This document shows, piece after piece, positions 49,926 through 54,843 of a stretch of 54,843 bases of DNA. How positions within the stretch are numbered: position 1 is the first letter of the stretch; every line of letters begins with the position of its first letter. The stretch is from an uncultured Paraprevotella sp. (GTDB lineage: Bacteria; Bacteroidota; Bacteroidia; Bacteroidales; Bacteroidaceae). The position numbers were made by a program, and so were the translations under genes. The notes beneath the pieces are model-generated. The model ran no database searches, had not been told where the DNA came from, and was given only the letters and a program-made list of their open reading frames with translations. The stretch lies in contig CAMWUI010000017.1 of assembly GCA_947177395.1 (NCBI GenBank), positions 1-54,843 of the forward strand. Reading direction: 5' to 3'.

Positions 49926-50534
49926 TCAGCTGACTGCCTTTCGCAGTTTTCTGAAGTGACTGATTACTTCTTTGTAATCCCGGGTGGAGTGGATATTGAA
50001 ACGGTTCCACAAGTCACCCAAAATAACGACTCCGCCGAAGCCGTAGTCTTTCAACTGGGGTATGTTTTCCATCGTGACTCCTCCCAGCGCCATCACTTTT
50101 TTGTCTATCTGTCCTTTGCGGGCGGCCTCTTCCAGTTCGGCTGCGGTAAAGACGGCTCTGTATTCACTTTTGGATATGCTGTCATAAATAGGGCTGAGAA
50201 ACAGGTAACTACAGTCCTTTTTGTGCTGCACCAGTTCTTCCATCGAATGGCAGGAGCGGCTGACATGTCCCTTGTAGCCGGCGGGCAGATCGGGGTTACG
50301 CTGATTCAGATGTATGCCTTTCAGCCGGAATTCTTCCTTCAGGTAAAAAAAATCGTGGGTAACAATTTGTTTGTGGTATTCTTCCGGAATCAGGGTCAAC
50401 AGTCTTTCGGAATAAATCGGTTCGCTGTCCGGTTTCCGCAAGTGCAGATAATCGAGCCCTTCTTCAAACAAAGAAGTTAGTATTTTATCTTCTTCAACGA
50501 AGAAATCGGGCGGCGTCAATAATATTAATTTCAT
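49926..50534 (-). CDS. Thiamine phosphate synthase-like protein (ThiE/TenI family)
   Basis: A 202-residue TIM-barrel protein of the ThiE/TenI family: LILLTPPDFF, GLDYLHLRKPDSEP, GIHLNQRNPDL, VSRSCHSMEEL, LFLSPIYDSISKSEY, ALGGVTMENIPQLKDYGFGG. The residues that bind the pyrimidine and magnesium in true ThiE are partly changed, and the protein is closer to the TenI or single-domain ThiE-like branch, so thiamine synthesis is not certain. No other thi gene is near. A -7 box lies at 50562-50569. Confidence 0.85.
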   Translation of the reverse strand: MKLILLTPPDFFVEEDKILTSLFEEGLDYLHLRKPDSEPIYSERLLTLIPEEYHKQIVTHDFFYLKEEFRLKGIHLNQRNPDLPAGYKGHVSRSCHSMEELVQHKKDCSYLFLSPIYDSISKSEYRAVFTAAELEEAARKGQIDKKVMALGGVTMENIPQLKDYGFGGVVILGDLWNRFNIHSTRDYKEVISHFRKLRKAVS

Positions 50535-50561
50535 GGGGCAACTCGCTTACTTCTCGTTGTG

Positions 50562-50569
50562 CAAAGGTA
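50562..50569 (-). promoter_or_regulatory. -7 box of the ThiE/TenI-like gene
   Basis: TACCTTTG on the minus strand, 27 bp upstream of the ATG at 50534. The -33 element is weak. Confidence 0.5.
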
Positions 50570-50688
50570 ACAAAAAAAGGTATCGCTGCATAAACTTTCT
50601 GTTTATATTTTACGATTATCTGCATTGTTCCGTACGGATGTCGGTTCTCATTTCTGCTGTTTTATTCGATTTTTAGTGTGATAATTTC

Positions 50689-50696
50689 TATCTTTG
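50689..50696 (+). promoter_or_regulatory. -7 box of the tricorn-like protease gene
   Basis: TATCTTTG, a full -7 match, 28 bp before ATG 50725. It also argues for that start over the upstream in-frame codon at 50707. Confidence 0.6.
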
Positions 50697-50724
50697 CAAC
50701 TATTATTTGATTAATCTGTTTATT

Positions 50725-53700
50725 ATGAAAACAAGACTGTTTGCATTGATTTGTTTGATGTTGTCTTTCCAAGGGAAAGTGTTTGCCGCGGCTGACGCTC
50801 CGTTGTGGATCCGTTGGAGTGCGGTCTCTCCGGATGGAAAAAACATCGCGTTCTGTTATCAGGGAGACATTTATCTGGTATCTTCGTCCGGAGGAGCTGC
50901 CCGTCAACTCACCGCGAATACTTCGTATGATTATGCGCCGGTATGGAGTCCGGACGGCAGGCACATAGCTTTTGCCAGCGACCGCGAAGGGAGTATGGAT
51001 GTATATCTGACATCGCCGGAGGGCGGGGCACCCCGGCGTCTGACGACTCACTCGGGCAAGGAAGTGCCGTTGGCGTTTGCCGATGCGGAGCATGTTTTGT
51101 ATAGTTCCTATGGCACGCCTTCGACAGAAAACATACTGTTTCCTTCCGGCAGTTTTTTCCAGGTATATAGCGTGGATATAAAGGAAGGCAGCCGTCCGAC
51201 TGTTTTCTCCGATTTGCCTATGGCCGATCTAAGCGTGGGACGCGACGGCCGTATCTTATATAATGATGTGAAAGGTTACGAGGACTATTGGCGTAAACAT
51301 CAGACATCAAGCATTTCACGCGATGTATGGATGTATGACGGCAAGCAGTATACCCGGCTGACCACGTTCAAAGGGGAAGACCGCGACCCCGTGTGGGCGC
51401 CCGACGGTAAGGGATTTTATTATCTGAGCGAACAGGACGGTACGATGAACGTGTATTTCCGTCCGTTGGCCGGAACACAGCAGCAGGAGAAAAAGATAAC
51501 GAATTTCAAGAATAATCCCGTGCGTTTTCTTTCCGTTGCGGACAACGGTTTGCTGGCCTATTGTCAGGACGGGGAACTGTACACCCAGGCGCCGGGTGGC
51601 AAGCCGGCCAAAGTGAACATCCGGATTGTGAAAGACGCCATGTCACGCGAGGTTGTGAAGAACTATCTGACGTCAGGTGCGCAGCAGGTGTCGGTATCTC
51701 CTAAAGGGAAAGAGATAGCGTTTGTCATGGGAGGCAATGTCTATGTCACTTCGCTTGATTATTCCACGACGAAGCAGATTACCGATACGCCGGAACTGGA
51801 GCGTACCGTGGACTTCGGACCCGACGGGCGTTCGCTGGTGTATGCTTCGGAGCGCGACGGAGTGTGGCAGATTTACCAGACAACGATTGTGGACGAAAAA
51901 GAAAAACAGTTCACTTATGCGACAGAACTTAAGGAAGAACGGCTGACCGACGGGAAATATACGGCTTTTCAACCCCTGTATAATCCCAAGGGCGGTGAAG
52001 TGGCTTTCCTGAAAAACCGTACGGAGTTGTGTGTCATCGATCTGAAATCGAAAAAGGTGCGTACAGTGATGGATGGAAAGTACCAGTATTCTTATACCGA
52101 CGGCGACCAGTCGTTCTGCTGGAGTCCGGACGGCAAGTGGTTGCTGACGGAGTACATCGGCACAGGGGGATGGAACAACAAGGATATCGCTCTCGTGAAG
52201 GCCGACGGCAAGGGGGAAATTCACAATCTGACCAACAGCGGGTATTCGGAATCAGCTCCCCGATGGGTGCTGGACGGTAAGGCCATGCTTTTTGCCAGCG
52301 ACCGGGCCGGTTACCGGGCGCATGGTTCATGGGGAGCGGAACGTGACGTCTACATCATGTTCTTCGATCTCGATGCCTATGAGCGTTTCCGTATGAACAA
52401 GGAAGACCTTGCCCTGCTGGAGGAGAAAGAAAAACTTGAGAAGGAAGAAAAGGACAAGGCCGAGGCAAAGAAGAAAGAACAGGAAGACAAGAAAAAGAAG
52501 AAGTCGAAAGATGACAAGGCCGATAAGAAAGGCGAGGGAGACAAGAAGCCGGAGGAAAAGAAGGATGAAAAACAATTGACCTTCGACTTTGAACATTTGG
52601 ATGAACGTACCATTCGTCTCACGCCTTATTCTACGTCGCTGGGTGACTTTATCTTGAGTAAGGATGCCACCAAACTTTATTATCTTGCTCCTCATGAGGG
52701 ACACGGGGCTTTGTGGATCCAGCATCTGAAGGATTATCGCAACGAACTGAAAAACCGGAATATGGACTGGGCTTCCCTGAATGTGGATAATGATGTCAAG
52801 TATGCCTACTATGCCAGCGGCGGACGTATCCGGAAGATGGATATCGGAAACGGGAATGTGAGCGATATCGGTTTTGAGACGTTCCAGACCAACAAACCCG
52901 CCGAGGTGCGTAAGTATCTGTTCAATCATATATGGAAACAGACCAAGGACAAACTGTATGTGAAGGACATGAACGGTGTGGACTGGGACGGTATATACAA
53001 GACGTATTCCCGTTATTTGCCGCACATCACCAATAGCTACGATTTTGCCGAGATGGCGAGTGAGATGCTGGGTGAGTTGAACGTGTCTCACACGGGATGC
53101 CGCTACGGAGGTGTCAACTATGCCCTCAACACGGCCTCGCTCGGACTTTTCTATGACCGTGAATACAAAGGGGACGGTCTGAAGATAAAGGAAATTATGC
53201 CGGGAAGTCCTTTTGCCGTGCGCAAGACCGAGGTGGAACCGGGTTGCATCATCATGGCTATCGACGGCCAGAAGATCAAGGCGGGCGAGGATTATTATCC
53301 GCTGTTGGCCGGAAAAGCCGGACGGTATACACGCCTTACGGTGGAGAAGAACGGCAAGACATTCGACGTGACGGTCAAACCGGTTTCTTCCGGCAGTGAG
53401 TCCGTTTACCTGTACAAGCGCTGGGTAGACCGTAACCGGAAGATGGTGGACAAGCTCTCCGGCGGTCGGCTGGCTTATGTCCACATCAAGGCGATGAACG
53501 GCGAAAGTTTCCATACGCTGTATAAGGAATTGCTGAGCGACGAGAACCGCAACAAGGATGCCGTTATCGTGGACACGCGTCACAATGGCGGCGGCTGGTT
53601 GCATGGGGACATCTGTGTACTGCTGAGCGGACAGCGTACCATACAATATAAGCCCCGCGGTCAGTTTATCGGCAACGATCCTTTCGACCGCTGGGTGAAA

Positions 53701-54030
53701 CCCTCGTGCATGCTTATCTGTGAGGACAATTATTCAAATGCCCATGGTACGCCGTGGATGTATAAGGAGCTTGGACTCGGTAAATTGGTCGGTGCTCCCG
53801 TGCCCGGTACGATGACGGCCGTATGGTGGGAACATGTCAATGAGTATGTGTTCGGTATACCGCAGGTGGCTTCGGTGGACAACCGGGGCGAATATCTGGA
53901 GAACCAGCAGCTGGAACCGGATGTGGAGGTGTATGCGATGCCCGAGGATGTGCTTTCCGGCGTAGACCGTCAGCTGGAGCGTGCCGTATCCCTGATGCTG
54001 GAAGAAGTGGCCGCTAATAAAAAGAAATGA
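50725..54030 (+). CDS. Tricorn-like S41 protease with beta-propeller and PDZ domains
   Basis: A 1101-residue exported protease. Signal peptide (ALICLMLSFQGKVFAA), a beta-propeller of PD40-type repeats from about residue 30 to 560 (AVSPDGKNIAFCYQ, VWSPDGRHIAFASDREGSMD), then a charged K/E/D insert at about 565-616. A PDZ domain at about 805-890 (MPGSPFAVRKTEVEPGCIIM) and an S41 catalytic domain (VVDTRHNGGGWL-like region, then EDNYSNAHGTPWMYKEL with likely nucleophile S1004) follow. The order is that of archaeal tricorn protease, which degrades peptides released by the proteasome; here the protein is exported, so the substrate is probably envelope or dietary peptides. ATG 50725 is preferred over 50707. 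Confidence 0.92.
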   Translation: MKTRLFALICLMLSFQGKVFAAADAPLWIRWSAVSPDGKNIAFCYQGDIYLVSSSGGAARQLTANTSYDYAPVWSPDGRHIAFASDREGSMDVYLTSPEGGAPRRLTTHSGKEVPLAFADAEHVLYSSYGTPSTENILFPSGSFFQVYSVDIKEGSRPTVFSDLPMADLSVGRDGRILYNDVKGYEDYWRKHQTSSISRDVWMYDGKQYTRLTTFKGEDRDPVWAPDGKGFYYLSEQDGTMNVYFRPLAGTQQQEKKITNFKNNPVRFLSVADNGLLAYCQDGELYTQAPGGKPAKVNIRIVKDAMSREVVKNYLTSGAQQVSVSPKGKEIAFVMGGNVYVTSLDYSTTKQITDTPELERTVDFGPDGRSLVYASERDGVWQIYQTTIVDEKEKQFTYATELKEERLTDGKYTAFQPLYNPKGGEVAFLKNRTELCVIDLKSKKVRTVMDGKYQYSYTDGDQSFCWSPDGKWLLTEYIGTGGWNNKDIALVKADGKGEIHNLTNSGYSESAPRWVLDGKAMLFASDRAGYRAHGSWGAERDVYIMFFDLDAYERFRMNKEDLALLEEKEKLEKEEKDKAEAKKKEQEDKKKKKSKDDKADKKGEGDKKPEEKKDEKQLTFDFEHLDERTIRLTPYSTSLGDFILSKDATKLYYLAPHEGHGALWIQHLKDYRNELKNRNMDWASLNVDNDVKYAYYASGGRIRKMDIGNGNVSDIGFETFQTNKPAEVRKYLFNHIWKQTKDKLYVKDMNGVDWDGIYKTYSRYLPHITNSYDFAEMASEMLGELNVSHTGCRYGGVNYALNTASLGLFYDREYKGDGLKIKEIMPGSPFAVRKTEVEPGCIIMAIDGQKIKAGEDYYPLLAGKAGRYTRLTVEKNGKTFDVTVKPVSSGSESVYLYKRWVDRNRKMVDKLSGGRLAYVHIKAMNGESFHTLYKELLSDENRNKDAVIVDTRHNGGGWLHGDICVLLSGQRTIQYKPRGQFIGNDPFDRWVKPSCMLICEDNYSNAHGTPWMYKELGLGKLVGAPVPGTMTAVWWEHVNEYVFGIPQVASVDNRGEYLENQQLEPDVEVYAMPEDVLSGVDRQLERAVSLMLEEVAANKKK

Positions 54031-54068
54031 GTAGCTGAAGTTTAATAGTCATTATAAAATTTAACTTT

Positions 54069-54722
54069 ATGAAGAAAGTATTATTGCGCAGTGTCCTGTT
54101 GCTGTTTTTGTGTCTGACGGCAGGGCCGGGAAGTGCCCAGGGACTGGGAGATTTGTTGAAACAGGTGGGTACGAGTGTAGCCGGCCAGTCGGACGATTCT
54201 TCCGGCCAGCAGAACGTGGTTGCGTCTCTGTTGGGTAGCCTGATAGGTACGGATAAGGTTTCGGCCAAGGCATTGGTCGGCAAGTGGGACTACAGCGGTC
54301 CGGCCGTGGCGTTCGAGTCCGACAATTTCCTGAAAAAGGCAGGCTCGGCTATCGTATCGCAGACCGTGGAAAAGAAGATGCAGACGCATCTGACTAAGTT
54401 AGGATTTACACCCGGTAAGGTGAAATATACCTTCAATGAGGATGGTACATATGCCATGACGTTGAAGAACCGCACCTTTACCGGAACGTATAAGTTAGAC
54501 GGAGCTACGATTACGTTTACTCCCAAAGGACTTATCTCCAAACCGGTAACGGCCAACATGAAGGTGGTCGGCAATCAGATGCAACTGACCTTCAAGGCCG
54601 ACAAACTGCTTGACTTTCTGGGCACGGTGGGTGCGGCAGCCAGCAGTACGGTGCTGAAGTCCGTGGGCACACTGGCCGGTAGCTATCAAGGCATGCAACT
54701 GGGTTTCCGTTTCGGCAAGTAA
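54069..54722 (+). CDS. DUF4923 family exported protein (lipocalin-like)
   Basis: A 217-residue protein with signal peptide (VLLRSVLLLFLCLTAGPGSA). The mature part has LVGKWDYSGPAVAFESDNFL, a helix AIVSQTVEKKMQTHLTKLGF, VKYTFNEDGTYAMTLKNRTF and TGTYKLDGATITFTPKG, matching DUF4923 as I recall it. The fold is probably lipocalin-like. It lies 38 bp after the tricorn-like gene and is likely transcribed with it. Function unknown. Confidence 0.85.
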   Translation: MKKVLLRSVLLLFLCLTAGPGSAQGLGDLLKQVGTSVAGQSDDSSGQQNVVASLLGSLIGTDKVSAKALVGKWDYSGPAVAFESDNFLKKAGSAIVSQTVEKKMQTHLTKLGFTPGKVKYTFNEDGTYAMTLKNRTFTGTYKLDGATITFTPKGLISKPVTANMKVVGNQMQLTFKADKLLDFLGTVGAAASSTVLKSVGTLAGSYQGMQLGFRFGK

Positions 54723-54761
54723 ACAGCTGGTTCCGTTCTGCCGTGGGCAGGCTGGATATCA

Positions 54762-54799
54762 AAAGAGGCTGTCTAACAAGTTTAGGCGGCCTCTTTCTC
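54762..54799 (+). terminator. Terminator after the DUF4923 gene
   Basis: Stem AAAGAGGC (54762-54769) with GCCTCTTT (54789-54796). The wording AAAGAGGCTGTCTAAC resembles a stem-loop common after Bacteroides operons. Confidence 0.75.
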
Positions 54800-54843
54800 T
54801 TTATGGTGCAGGCAAAAAAATAAGGCTTTCATGCTGAAATTCA

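Noticed and set aside
52327-53646. A 439-codon open frame on the minus strand inside the tricorn-like gene
   Set aside because: Shadow of the protease frame. Its leucine/phenylalanine-rich part is the complement of the K/E-rich insert, not a real membrane segment.

Overview
The window looks like chromosomal DNA of a gut-type Bacteroidales bacterium (Bacteroides, Phocaeicola or a close relative). The reasons are the many promoters with a TAnnTTTG -7 box and a TTG/TTTG -33 box about 19-20 bp upstream, the BatI aerotolerance operon, the rpmB-rpmG-DUF4295 trio, a GLPGLI-family gene beside a large outer-membrane barrel gene, and many lipoproteins. I see no tRNA or rRNA gene, no prophage, no transposase and no CRISPR array. 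The content is mostly core chromosome with a few accessory patches.

Layout. 1-1.1 kb: G-rich start, a 23-bp tandem-repeat array, and a rubredoxin/ferritin-like peroxidase gene (minus). 1.3-7.6 kb: nadE and a GH2 glycosidase (plus), rlmH (minus), nadC (plus). 7.7-11.6 kb: C69 dipeptidase, acyltransferase (minus), LuxR-type regulator. 11.7-20.5 kb: phosphoglucomutase, a NudC-like Nudix enzyme, an unknown acidic-tailed protein, a sodium:solute symporter overlapping a CyuA-like desulfidase, map, tsaD and pncC/cinA. 20.6-25.9 kb: rpmB-rpmG-DUF4295, a second and inverted copy of the 23-bp array, ftsY-rimO, and two HU-fold genes. The second HU-fold gene encodes a DNA-binding domain joined through a membrane segment to a LysM-like domain. 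26-35.1 kb: BatI operon (moxR, DUF58, a membrane protein, batA-E) ending with a PAP2 phosphatase.

35.1-39.6 kb (minus): a LacI-type regulator, NhaC-type antiporter, DUF3298 lipoprotein, rsmG and a metallo-beta-lactamase-fold hydrolase lie head to tail and may be one long transcript. 39.8-41.6 kb (plus): the 2-keto-3-deoxygluconate kinase and KDPG aldolase genes, divergent from the LacI gene, with a dyad just after the predicted start of transcription. 41.8-42.0 kb: a 24-bp repeat array against the stop codon of the next gene.

42-47.6 kb (minus): the most interesting part. A membrane-spanning one-protein regulator has a lipocalin-like extracytoplasmic domain and a C-terminal helix-turn-helix region. 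It precedes a small secreted lipocalin-like protein that resembles its sensor domain, a GLPGLI protein, and a plug-and-barrel outer-membrane protein. A canonical promoter drives the last three. Two 21-bp imperfect palindromes lie directly upstream of its -33 box, with starts exactly 42 bp apart. This reads as a self-contained envelope sensing and response module.

47.8-54.8 kb: a TlpA-like thioredoxin lipoprotein, prs and a ThiE/TenI-like gene (minus), then a tricorn-like S41 protease and a DUF4923 protein (plus). All calls come from reading the sequence and from family knowledge; no database search was run.
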